Made by a program: the position numbers and the translations under genes. Under the pieces are notes generated by a model. That model was given only the letters and a program-made list of their open reading frames with translations. It ran no database searches and was not told the DNA's origin. A DNA stretch of 64,000 bases from Anadara kagoshimensis. Taxonomy: Eukaryota; Mollusca; Bivalvia; Arcoida; Arcidae. Shown in pieces: positions 32,662-43,395 of this stretch; positions within the stretch are counted from its first letter, which is position 1, and every line of letters starts with the position of its first letter. Location: positions 2,719,721 through 2,783,720 of the forward strand of contig CM037868.1 of the NCBI GenBank assembly GCA_021292105.1, in the 5' to 3' direction.

Positions 32662-34090
32662 TACGTGGGATGAACATGTTGACAAGTTCTCATTAATTGG
32701 TAAGACATAAAAACTACAATGGTACAATGGTAGTTATTGCTTTGATCATTAAACTTTTAAGAAATTATAAGTCACGTATTGTTTAAGTGCTTGGTTCATT
32801 TTTTTTTTATTTTAATAGCAAAATATTAATAACTATGAAATTCATAACATCTTTTCAGGCCATAAATGTTTACCAATCAAAAATGAAACAGCAATCATAA
32901 GTTATTGCTTTCATCATCTAATTTGAAAAAAATAAAAGTCATGTATTTTTTAAATGCTTTGTTCAATTTTTTTAAATTTCAATAGCAAAATATCAATATA
33001 AGATAAGAGGAACTGTGAAATACATGACACCTTTTCAGGCCATAAATGTTTACCAATCAAAAATGAAACAGCAATCATAAGTTATTGCTTTGATCATCAA
33101 ATTTTAAAAAATTAAAAGTCACGTATTGTTTAAATGTTTGGTTAAATTTGTTTTTAAATTTCAATAGCAAAATATCAATATAAGATAAGAGGAACTGTGA
33201 AATACATGACACCTTTTCAGGCCATAAATGTTTACCAATCAAAAATGAAACAGCAATCATAAGTTATTGCTTTGATCATCAAATTTTAAAAAATTAAAAG
33301 TCACGTATTGTTTAAATGTTTGGTTAAATTTGTTTTTAAATTTCAATAGCAAAATATTAATATATGATAAGAGGAACTGTGAAATACATGACACCTTTTT
33401 CAGGTCAAAAACAACAAACATAAACATCTGAAAGAGGGGTTTGACAGCTATACTGTATGAGTAACGAACATGTTCTTAGTAATTAGGAAGAGATAAATGC
33501 GACAATGATACAATGATAGTTATTGCTTCAGTGATCATAAAAAAATTAAGAAATTAATAGTCACGTATTGTTAAAATGTTTAGTTCATTTTTTAATATAA
33601 GATAAGAGGAAAATATTAATAACTATGAAATTCATGACATCTTTTCAGGCCATAAATGTTTACCAATCAAAAATGAAACAGCAATCATAAGTTATTGCTT
33701 TGATCATCTAATTAAGAAAAAAAAATCACGTATTGTTTAAATGCTTTGTTTAATTTTTTTTATTTCAATAGCAAAATATTTATATAATATAAGAGAAACT
33801 GTGAAATACATGACACCTTTTCAGGCCAAAAATGTTTACCAATCAAAAATGAAACAGCAATCATAAGTTATTGCTTTGATCATCAAATTTTAAAAAATTA
33901 AAAGTCACGTATTGTTTAAATGTTTGGTTAAATTTGTTTTTAAATTTCAATAGCAAAATATTAATATAAGATAAGAGGAACTGTGAAATACATGACACCT
34001 TTTCAGGCCATAAATGTTTACCAATCAAAAATGAAATTGCAAACAAAAAAATCCGAAAAACAAGGCTTTTCACAGCTATACGATAAACAG
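32662..34090. repeat. Two-block array of about 168-182-bp repeats (7 units)
   Basis: Units are keyed by TTATTGCTTTGATCATC at 32734, 32902, 33082, 33264, 33520, 33692 and 33868. Each runs through AAAAGTCACGTATTGTTTAA, TTTCAATAGCAAAATAT, ATACATGACACCTTTTCAGG and CATAAATGTTTACCAATCAA. Blocks 1 (4 units) and 2 (3 units) each begin with GAACATGTT..TAATT..ACAATG and end with a related CAGCTATAC tail, so the whole block (head, units, tail) was duplicated. The layout recalls molluscan 'pearl'/Helentron-like elements with central tandem repeats; this is an inference. Confidence 0.85.
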
Positions 34091-35027
34091 GCTTATTACA
34101 AAGACTTTCAATAATAATGAGATATTGAATTGAAGTTTTAGATATTTTACATCAAACATGGTAGCTTAATATATTCCAATATTATACTCAAAGCTTTAAT
34201 GTTTCAATTTTATTATTAAACATCTAGGTAATACTTCATACGATGTATGGCTAGGCTATAAACGCCATAACAGGCTATCTTAAAATTGATGAAAAATAAA
34301 TTAAATTGAGAAATAGCCAATATACCTAAATATCAAAAATACATCAAAAATGTCACGTGATTACTAGCGCTGAAAAAATATGATATCAATATACATGTAT
34401 ATCGGAGACAGAAAATGATTATAATATGAACCGCAATATATCTATGGGATTATATTGTTTTTTTTTAAATTTCTTGTGAGGGCAATATATTCTGTGTTAT
34501 ATATTTTGAATTCCCAAATACCCAAATACTGTACTACATGTACTAGTAAAAAACCTTTCAAATAACTTTGACATAAGGCTATTTATGATGTTAAGTACAT
34601 CTGGCATTGGCAGCTGAGGAATTTACTGTTCTCCGATTAATTGCTCTGTCATATACCACTGAATCTTGAATGAAATTAATTTTGTGACATGACAAGTCAA
34701 GATCATCCCCCTTACACCAAACTTATTACTATTCTTTGTTGAATGGTTTGATATACTAGTGACTTTTTATAATTTTTTAACCCTTCGTTCGGAATATTTA
34801 GAAAATAATATAATATGAATCATCGATTAAAAAAAGTTTTGTTCATCTTTTGGACGAAATGAATTCTGCAATTTGACGAGTCAAGACATACCTCTTCAGA
34901 TCCCCAGGCCCCTCGGCCTCCCTTATATAACTCCAGAATTATTTTGAAATTACATCAGCATCATAAACACCAGACTAACTTTGAAATTACACCAGCAAAA
35001 TGTCATTGATGCATGGTGTTTTAGATG
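34091..35027. other. No supported gene
   Basis: AT-rich. A short dimer TGAAATTAC..CAGCA at 34949-35000 and loosely similar GACAAGTCAAGA / GACGAGTCAAGA phrases suggest old local duplications. Confidence 0.35.
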
Positions 35028-35029
35028 TA

Positions 35030-35251
35030 CAGTACGGACCTGGCGAAAGTTTAACACTGATCAAACGAAAATGTAGAGTCTTATCTCGGCTGCCGAGTGA
35101 CCGAGATATGGATAACTAACGACCAAAATGCTTTCTAGAGCTATACAAGAGCTGTTGAGATATAGCTTATTAAAACCAGAGACTCAGATGAGCTGTCAAA
35201 TTTGGCAGTATTTCGCTAGCTTAGTGTTAAACTTTCAACGGGTCTGTACTG
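35030..35251 (+). mobile_element. M1 MITE, complete copy
   Basis: CAGTACGGACCTGGCGAAAG at the left and GTGTTAAACTTTCAACGGGT..ACTG at the right, with TA on both sides. The interior holds GAGATATGGATAACTAACGA and GATGAGCTGTCAAATTTGGC. Confidence 0.9.
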
Positions 35252-35464
35252 TATTTATTTCAGTTATAAGTCATCAGTTTATCTCTAGAAATATCCTGCT
35301 TTATCAAACATGTAAATTCAACATCACAAATCCTAAACTGATTTGAGAAAATATGTTACGGAGAGATATGACAGTTCAATTATTAAACAGACACGCCTGT
35401 GGGTCTGGAGAAAATTGTTCAGAATGAAAAAAAAATGGTTCAATGAAATAAATAACCTCTTTGG

Positions 35465-36090
35465 TTATAAGCAATTGTTGGAGTTATGGATCATAAAAAG
35501 AAGATAATGCGATTTTATTTTAAATTTATAAGCAAATATTTTTTTAGTATTGACTAAGAACAAGCGTAATATGTGATTAAAGGTGAAATGGTCATATACG
35601 ACGTGAACGTAATTCTTATAAGACTTTATTTGATAATGATGGCTAATGTTTTGCATGCAATATTAAACTGTTTTCATACTGCATTTATTTTAAATTGATC
35701 AGCAATATTTACAGTATTGACCAAGGGACATGTATAACATGAGAACATACATGAATCGATGTACAAGGGCGAAAATTATTACTATAAGACTTTATTTGAT
35801 AGCGATGTATGTATGTAATATTTAACTGTTGCCATGCTGCACTTAAATACGAACTATTTCAAAGTGATCAGAATACAATTTAGTATTTACCATGAAACAA
35901 GAGTTATAAATGTTCCTATGGAAAACGGTCATAAAAGGCTCTATAATACTTCCTATAAAAGTTTTTTTTATAATAAACATGTTTTTATTTTTCTGCACTA
36001 CATGGAACTTTAACCTGTCTCCATGCTGCAATATTAATACGAATTATTTCGAAATTAATATGAATCATGTAAATATGATACGGGTCTTTG
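35465..36090. repeat. Diverged tandem array, units about 170-190 bp
   Basis: Recurring ATAAGACTTTATTTGATA, GCAATATT-AACTGTT--CAT--TGC and AGTATTGACCAAG / AGTATTTACCATG blocks at about 35510, 35660, 35820 and 36010. Short frames over it are by-products. Confidence 0.6.
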
Positions 36091-36884
36091 TTGCAACAAA
36101 CAACCACTTGTTATTGTTTCAGTGAAACTGTGTATATCTAGATTTATAACAGTTTCCTTTAAGCACAACAAAATGTCAAAATATCTTTTGGGATTTTAAT
36201 TTGAAATGGATCTATATGTTTGTGTTTGATTGTAACATGCAGGATGTATTTCAAAGTGCATGGTTAAGACTTTTTTCAATGCATCGCTATAACTTTCATT
36301 ACTAATATTGAAAAATCTATAGCAATTTGTACGATTATCATGATGAATACATTTAAGAACGTTCCATGCAGTTTTATTGCAACAGATCGAACAGTTGAAA
36401 AATCCATGGTTTTACAGTTTAAACCAACCCACATGTGATTTATTGAATAAAATAGTTTCCTGTTACTTTATAAATTTCATTGTATGTGACGATTCCATAT
36501 ATCTGAAACACTATATAACAGTCATAATTAATTTCACATACCATTTAATAATGATAGTTAATTCTGCATTCCCTTTGGTATTCTGTAAGTACATCCGGCC
36601 TCACGGTAAATAAAATATCGGAATTTATTGAAATTCAATACATTGCATTCAGATCGTAAATAAATGATATCGGGGGGTACTTTTCAATAATTTGTTCAAT
36701 ATCTACATGTAGTACGTTACTAATGGACATACAGGAAATTCCGATTTTGTCACAAAATAATTTCAATGATTTTATGTGATTTCGATCGGAATATTATCGA
36801 CCAAATGTTTAATTAAAGAGAATAATTTTCAATACAACTCCAGACGCTAAATGGTACTAATAGCTGTAGTACGGGTATTGAAAG
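36091..36884. other. No supported gene
   Basis: AT-rich. The frame at 36377-36613 has no recognised domain. Confidence 0.35.
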
Positions 36885-36885
36885 G

Positions 36886-37039
36886 CTGTACAGACCTGTC
36901 GAAAGATTAAAACTGAATTAATGAAAAGAAATCGAAGCTCTGCTATTATGTGGTCTAATTATGGATAACTAGACTAGTAGACTAGAAGGTGCTGAGTGAT
37001 AGAGATAAAAACTACCAAAATTTGCCGAGCCAACGAAAT

Positions 37040-37105
<66 letters not shown>

Positions 37106-37160
37106 GTTAATACGACACCACTTCATCAGCTAATTTGGAACTTTCGACAGGTCTGTATTG
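36886..37160 (+). mobile_element. M1 MITE copy with internal (GA)n
   Basis: CTGTACAGACCTGTCGAAAG at the left and TTTCGACAGGTCTGTATTG at the right, then TA. The interior is replaced from 37042 by a GA run, as in the copy at 774-955. Part of the right inverted repeat (GTGTTAA) is lost. Confidence 0.85.
37042..37103 (+). repeat. (GA)n microsatellite inside M1
   Basis: About 31 GA units. They create a Glu-Arg run in the open frame at 36989-37210, which is not a gene. Confidence 0.95.
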
Positions 37161-37242
37161 TAGAAAAAACACAACCGATAATTATAGATGAAGTTATTAA
37201 AAATATTTAAATGATTTGTCTTTTCTTTTATGGTTAGTTTTT

Positions 37243-37411
37243 AAGGATTGTTTGTCATTTTGTGTAAATTTATTGAAGTATAACATCACGATGACGGAAA
37301 ACAAATTGTATAAAATCGCTGCGCTACGCTACGCGATTTTATACGTAATTTGTTTTCCGTCATCGTGATGTTATACTTCAATAAATTTACACAAAATGAC
37401 AAACAATCCTT
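37243..37411. repeat. 169-bp near-perfect palindrome
   Basis: Two arms of about 77 bp (AAGGATTGTTTGTCATTTTG ... inverse ... CAAAATGACAAACAATCCTT) are separated by about 13 bp in a GCGCTACGCTACGC centre. The arms are almost mismatch-free, so it is recent or maintained. It lies about 440 bp from the recombinase remnant and could be a foldback element or a terminus of the same mobile element. Confidence 0.9.
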
Positions 37412-37847
37412 ATAATTACAAACCCTATCGTCGATGTGTAAGACCTTAAATAACGATCAAACTTCGAACTACTTTGTGTACTTTAGCGCAATAATACACA
37501 TTGTTTACCTCGATTACATCGGTCACACTTGGATACCCGCCAAATAGGTCAGCAGCTGAGAGGCGAGAAAAAGTAAAATAATTATTTGAACGAGAAAAAA
37601 TAAGACAACCAGCGTTTTTGTGGATTCAGTATACCAATTAATTTTCACAGCAAAATTAACAAAGAATTCATTGAAGATTTTTTAAATACAATGTATTAAC
37701 GTGTGACGTCAACAAAGTTTCAAATTCACAACAATTCAAATTTGTCATCGGCAGCACAGTTTATACGTGGGGATGTGCTGTTGTCTAGATTAAATGATAT
37801 CTTGCAGTTGTTAAATAATGCATTGTGTAGAAATCCATTGGATGTAC

Positions 37848-38147
37848 TTATTGAAGAGGACTAAGCGTATTTGTATTTGAAATGCTTTGTGTAAAAATAG
37901 CGTGCTTTTGAGGATGTAATGTAGCAGATTCCTGAAGTACTTCGTGGTTTGCGATGGATGATTCAAGTGATGTTTGTGGTATGTAGCTGGTTGTCGGTTT
38001 ACTCAGCGTGTCACTTATGTTACGTTTTTGATTTGTTGAACAATCCCTGCTATAACTTCTAAGAGAAGCCTCACTTCGATGCCCAGACATTATCATTATG
38101 TGTCGTAGTTCTACCCCAGCATCGTTCAGAATTTGTGTAGCAGCGAA
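37848..38147 (-). pseudogene. C-terminal exon of a Crypton/DIRS-type tyrosine recombinase
   Basis: Read from TTC at 38147, the frame gives 99 residues to a TAA at 37848. It holds AATQILNDAGVELRHI, then SGHRSEASLRSY. The SGH histidine (residue 23) and Tyr (residue 32) are nine residues apart, as in the H/W...Y catalytic tail of tyrosine recombinases, and the preceding 'AGV...I...SGH' pattern fits eukaryotic mobile-element recombinases. Such enzymes cut and rejoin DNA through the tyrosine. A splice-acceptor-like TTACAAG precedes TTC. No upstream exon with the catalytic Arg and HxxR is visible in the next 300 bp, so this is a fragment. The nine residues around the acceptor are uncertain. Confidence 0.62.
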
Positions 38148-38797
38148 CTTGTAATAATCCTTTGAATTTTTATTTTATATTATTTTTAAATATTTTAATA
38201 AATAAAAAAATTACTCATTCATTTTTTCTATTTATTTTTAAACGATTTTACCCATTATCTCCCGAGAGTTGACCTACATTATTTTCCCATTGTCAACATT
38301 AAATCTAAACACCGAAGGTAGTTCCGGCAAAACTGCAATGTTATACAAAATAACATGTCAAAACTGACGTCATATATATCCGAATTGACCAATCAAAATT
38401 TAAAAGTGACTTTAACCACGCCCAGTTTGTAATTATTGAACCATATTGGCATGGAGCAGCATAGATTTACCTTTAGGAATCAATTTATACAATGGGTTAT
38501 ATTCAAAAATGATATAACTTTATCAAAAAGAGAAATCTATTGATCAATACATATCGATTGATCATTAAATCGGTGCGAGCAGTTTTGTTAAAGGTATGCA
38601 TCATAATATACATGTAAATTATGTTCTTAGGTGACTATTTAATAGAATAATCAAAAAAGAAAGAAATAGTGATTGTAATAAGTGGTTTGAATTTGTTTTT
38701 ATTTTGTGTCCTTTTTCTGGCTTGTTTAGTCATCAATCATTGCTGTAACATGGCATTGGTTCTATATGAAGGTAATCTATATTCTATAGAAAGTAAA
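38148..38797. other. No supported exon; possible mobile-element terminus
   Basis: AT-rich. It includes TGACGTCATATATATCC and a TTAACCACGCCCAG segment near 38410-38425 that could be the outer part of the element carrying the recombinase. Boundaries cannot be set. Confidence 0.35.
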
Positions 38798-38842
38798 GAT
38801 CTGTTGCATGTTTAACATTTTCATTTACCTATTGCTTCTATA
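38798..38842 (+). mobile_element. Solo M1 left end
   Basis: TATAGAAAGTAAAGATCTGT and GCATGTTTAACATTTTC parallel the left end at 38873, 75 bp further on, so the terminus was duplicated. Confidence 0.6.
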
Positions 38843-38872
38843 TTAAGTCAATTAATATTCTATAGAATGTAA

Positions 38873-39296
38873 AGAACTGCTAAATGTTTAACACTAAGCT
38901 AACAAAAAAGAGGTCGAAGTTCGGCTACCGAAATGGCTGAGATAAAGAAAGCTAGTAACTAAAAAATGTACCGAGTTTAAGTAATAGCTTCCGAAACGTT
39001 ATTGAGATATGGGTAACGACTGGCCGAGATGAGCTGTCAATTCGGCAATAATTGACGGATCGCCGGCCACGCCCACAATGTCCCGACACTGGCTGCCATC
39101 ACGATACTAGAGCAGCGTCGCGGAAACCTATGACGAACTATTGTCAGTGACGTCATTAAATTGTGCAATTCAGGTCGAGTTTTCATTCTTTTTGTGTATA
39201 TTTCAAGCATGCCTGGCCTTTGTCAGAACATTGTGGGCGTGGCCAGTGATACACCAATTCGTAAATTCAGGGTTAAACTTTCGACGGGCCTGCACT
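38873..39296 (+). mobile_element. M1 MITE interrupted by another MITE
   Basis: Left TAGAATGTAAAGAACTGCTA with GTTTAACACTAAGCTAAC. The interior has GGCCGAGATGAGCTGTCAAT, and the right end is GGTTAAACTTTCGACGGGCC. It is split at 39065-39244. Confidence 0.8.
39065..39244. mobile_element. 180-bp GC-richer MITE with 24-bp inverted ends
   Basis: GGCCACGCCCACAATGTCCC..GACA at the left and TGTC..GAACATTGTGGGCG-TGGCC at the right are inverted with two mismatches. Base composition is clearly richer in GC than the surroundings. No frame spans it. The target duplication is unclear. No second copy is seen in the window. Confidence 0.8.
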
Positions 39297-40980
39297 TTGG
39301 TACATATGGCGTTTTAGAGCTAAATGATTCGATTACGCATAAAATTACTAAATGTAAGATAAGTTGATGCTTGATGGTTAATTGATGGATTAAGATTTGT
39401 TTAACGGTGGTGTTTGATGGTTAATTAATGAGTTAAGATTGGTTTAATGTGGTTCTATCGTTTTCTGTTATAAATCTACACATTTGAAGTCTATGATTAT
39501 TTAAACGTTAAAACCTATGTATAATACATAAAACATACACACAACGAGAAGATATATAACAATTTTTTTCTATTTACAAGTGTTAATTCCATATTCCCTT
39601 TGATGTAATCAATCCGGTAAATTGAATAATGAATAAAATATAATGAAATTCAATATATTGAGTTAAACGTTAAATAATTGAGATTGTCTTAGTTCTCAAT
39701 AACAGAAATTCAATATTTTTATCTGATGCATATTGATCAAAGAAAACCATTATAAGTGACAAATATATATCGATAATTATAAAACTAAAGTACATATGAC
39801 AAATCTGAACGAAAAACATTTTAGACCTTAGATGGTTAGTTGGTTGGTGGGTTGGATGACTCGTGTATTGGATTTGATCAACACATTTTCACGACTTACC
39901 AATATCAAAGATTAGCCTTCATAAAATGTGTTTTTTGAGCAAAGGTTTTGGTCTATTTTACTAGCCTGCAATGAATGCGACTCCGAAAAAGCTTGAACAA
40001 TCGCCTGTAGTGTTTGGAAATAAGCACTACAGCTCACTCAGTCCATTATATTTGTACAAGCCATGCTTGTAATGGCCTACGACAAGGAATTTCAGAATCG
40101 ATGTCACTAAAAGATCCGCTCAATATATGTGCAATACACGGGTTCTGATGCAATGAATTTTCTATTCGTATATTTTATACTATAAAGCGCACTAATCTAT
40201 CTTAATCTAAACATCTGTCCAAGGTAGAAAAAAAAAAAAACAAAATGAAAACACACAGCTTAAATAAGTAGCTATATTAGGTCGATATTTATAATATTGA
40301 TATAATATAATTATGATTTATAATAGATATTTCAAGCCTTGAGTAAAATTTTCAATTTTTCGTTTATTTACCAATCGTCAAGAATTAATAATTTTGGAAA
40401 TCCATAGCGGAATAATCGACTAACCCTTAGGCCGTATTTACGTGCAGGTAAATTCAGTAATTTACATTCAGAAAATTGAAACATTTTGGTTCAACATATC
40501 TTACAAATGGTTTCAAATATGGTGATCATATCGCAGGCCAAACTGTTATAGAATATGACAGAAAGTGACCACACAAAGTAAAGCTTCAATATAAAACACA
40601 TCAGCAATAATGGCATGAAACACGCAGAGATGCGCATGTGTGTTGTAATATGTGGTTATAGATACAATTTTAAATCATGTTCAAGTAGTAAGTCCTGTGT
40701 TAACTTCTAGAGAATCTATTACTTGTGCATTCAGCGTGTGGTAAAATCGTTATGAACTTATCGTAAATCACGTTTTAAGTAAAGTCTGTCACCAAAACAA
40801 TCTGTGATAATTAAACACCTGAAAATCTGTGAAATATATTCTTTATACCATTATAATTCCTGATATAAGTAGGGGATTTGTCAACAGCAGATGGTTATAC
40901 TGTATTTAGTATGTTGGATAATGGATATATAATGGCTATTTTGGATTAAGTAATTTATAATCACGGTGAAATCCCCGTTG
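39297..40980. other. No supported gene; short direct repeats
   Basis: A dimer of about 55 bp (TTGATGGTTAATTGATGG / TTGATGGTTAATTAATGA) lies at 39366-39460. The rest is AT-rich with no repeat family or exon recognised. Confidence 0.4.
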
Positions 40981-40984
40981 AGAA

Positions 40985-41085
40985 CAGATATAAAAATGCT
41001 TCAAGTGTGGCTATTTAAATTCAAAAGATATAACAGATATAAAAATCCTTCAAGTAGAGCACTTTAAATGCAAAAGACGCATGTA
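40985..41085 (+). repeat. About 50-bp direct dimer
   Basis: ACAGATATAAAAATGCTTCA / ACAGATATAAAAATCCTTCA, each followed by AAGT-G, TTTAAAT and CAAAAGA. Confidence 0.75.
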
Positions 41086-41174
41086 ATTATACATACATTT
41101 CTTATGCTGCAATTTGATGAGTTAAAGTGCATAACAATTGAACGTAAGCATACAAGTCCATGTTCAAGTCATGT

Positions 41175-41325
41175 TTCCAAAAGTCAACCAGAGACATACC
41201 GATCCATGCTCAAGTGAAAATTAAAAAACAGTAATGCAAAACTGTAATAACTGACAAATTAAGCGAACCTACAAATGAGAAGTCAGACCGGGGTGCTTTG
41301 GAGGAGTAAGCGTTCTTGTCTTGCA
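41175..41325 (-). repeat. R1, old copy
   Basis: GACATACCGATCCATG, CTGACAAATTAAGCGAA and GGGGTGCTTTGGAGGAGTAA are recognisable but diverged. Confidence 0.55.
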
Positions 41326-41514
41326 CGCTCTATCGGTAAACATTTTTTTACTATAAATTGTTAAAAAGTTTCATGATCAACCGAGTACGTTACTTAAAAC
41401 GGTTTAAAACCGTAGATGGATGATCAAATGCAAACCTAGTGGTTGAAACTATTTGAACATCGCGATGCTTTCTTAAAGATGACTGAAGATTATTTGATCT
41501 GGAAATAACGACAT

Positions 41515-41592
41515 CAGCATTTTAGCAAAACCTAATCACAACCCTAACTGACAGCATTATAGCAAAACCTAAATACAAACTTAACTGACATA
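41515..41592 (+). repeat. 38-bp direct dimer
   Basis: CAGCATTTTAGCAAAACCTA and CAGCATTATAGCAAAACCTA are each followed by CAAC/CTTAACTGACA. Confidence 0.8.
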
Positions 41593-41727
41593 TTAACATA
41601 TATTCCTGATCAATTATGTAAATAAATGAATCGGCTGTAAATATAATCTTGTATTATCCGCATTGAATATTCAATTTTATCAGATTTTTATCGATACATA
41701 AATGTGACAGATTGTTGTGTATTCGTA

Positions 41728-41840
<113 letters not shown>

Positions 41841-41993
41841 ACAAATGATAAAAAAAGTCTTGCACAAGGTAGTATATAATCCAAAAAATGATGAGACTTC
41901 ACTAGAATTAAAAAACTTGTATCACTTCATTTTACTCAACTAGTTTCATTGGCATTCATCAGGAGTATGAAGTTGATTGTATCATCATTTGGA

Positions 41994-41995
<2 letters not shown>

Positions 41996-42038
<43 letters not shown>
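41996..42038 (+). repeat. (TA)n microsatellite abutting M2
   Basis: About 21 TA units ending at the M2 left end. Confidence 0.95.
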
Positions 42039-42041
<3 letters not shown>

Positions 42042-42256
42042 CAACCTGCCTTAAAGGCCACCTCTCTCTCTCTCTCTCTCTATAGTTCAACCTGGCTTAA
42101 AGGCTACCTCTATATAAGGAAGGGCCAACTGCTTATAAAGGCCAGTAGAATGCTGTTAATTCATATTATTTAAACCTGTATATAAAGGCCACATGTCCAA
42201 AAAGGTCACTTTTACTGGTTGAATGGGTGGTCTTTTGTAACAGGATTGACTGCATG
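42039..42256 (+). mobile_element. M2 MITE-like copy with duplicated head
   Basis: AGTTCAACCTGCCTTAAAGG is followed by a (CT)n run (42061-42081), then AGTTCAACCTGGCTTAAAGG again. The body holds TATAAAGGCCACATGTCC and TTTTACTGGTTG, and the end ACAGGATTGACTG is the inverse of the start. Confidence 0.8.
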
Positions 42257-42434
42257 ACCGTTTAGTACATTTATAAACATCTTACATTAACTATCAATAT
42301 GCAGTTGTGAGTAATACATCCAACTAAAATCATGATGACAATATCAATTGAAGTAAGCATTTTCTTCAGCGAAATGAATACAACGAGAAGTAAATATTCC
42401 ACTTGATTCTGTACGAGCATATAGTAATGTGTGT

Positions 42435-42650
42435 ATCAATCAAACATACCAGATCATGTCCGAATCACAATAAAAAAAGTGAAAGTCAAAACTGTTTGTA
42501 AACTACTACGGTATTCGACATTAGTCCGAAGATACAAAAATTCTAACTAAAAAATTAACCAACAGTAACATACTGTCGTTTAAAAATATATTTAAAAATA
42601 GATGCCTTTTCATCAGGGAAGTAGGGCCTGGTGCTTTGGAAGGGCTGGAA
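42435..42650 (-). repeat. R1, diverged copy with internal duplication
   Basis: AAACATACCAGATCATGTCC, CATCAGGGAAGTAGGGCCTG and GTGCTTTGGAAGGG. A neighbouring block (CAACAGTAACATACTGTC at 42560 and CAACAGTAACATATTGTC at 42735) is duplicated about 175 bp apart. The minus-strand frames 42521-42745 and 42555-42842 come from this. Confidence 0.65.
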
Positions 42651-43104
42651 AGTGTGACAGAGTGTTGAGCGATATGTAACAGCGGTACTCGACAATAATT
42701 TGAACAAATACAAGTGCTTACTAGAAAATAAAACAACAGTAACATATTGTCTATTATGAATATATTCAGAAATGAATGCCTTTCTCATCGGAATTAGTAC
42801 TATAAAAAACATTTTAAAACACGTAGCTGTTTGAATATACACTAATATGTATTTGTTACACAGATGGTGTATTTGATAATCTTGTTGTAAGACATTGTTT
42901 TATTTAATGTTCAATAGCATTGTGTACTTAACAGAAATTTGTTTTTTATACTCGTATTCGTCCGACTCATGCATAAAAGAAAAATAGAATGAAACACACA
43001 GATATGCTCTTTTCGACTAAATTCCAAAAGAAGGGCGAAATGAAGAGGTAACAAGACATGGTATCTCTATACTACGTAGTGAGGTTATTGACTCCGTGAA
43101 ATAT

Positions 43105-43395
43105 TGCAATGTGATGGCGTTAAGCATATCGATAATTTCCAAAGATCGTTGGATTTTGTTAGTTTAATTTCCGTGTGCTACATCAATGTGATGGCTTAGA
43201 TAAGTTCAATAATTTCAAAAGATTGTTGAATTTGTTGGATTTTATTTCCGTCTATAACTACAATGTGATTGCTTTAAGCATATCGATAATTTCCAAAGAT
43301 CATTAGATTTTCAGTTTAATTTCCATGTATTACTGCAATGCAATAGCTTAGAGAACTTCAATAATTACAATAGATTGTTGAATTTGTTGAATCAG
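43105..43395 (+). repeat. Higher-order tandem: two dimers of about 80-bp units
   Basis: Units 1 and 3 share TTAAGCATATCGATAATTTC; units 2 and 4 share TTAGA-AA-TTCAATAATT and GATTGTTGAATTTGTTG. The order A-B-A-B shows duplication of a dimer of about 165 bp. Confidence 0.75.
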
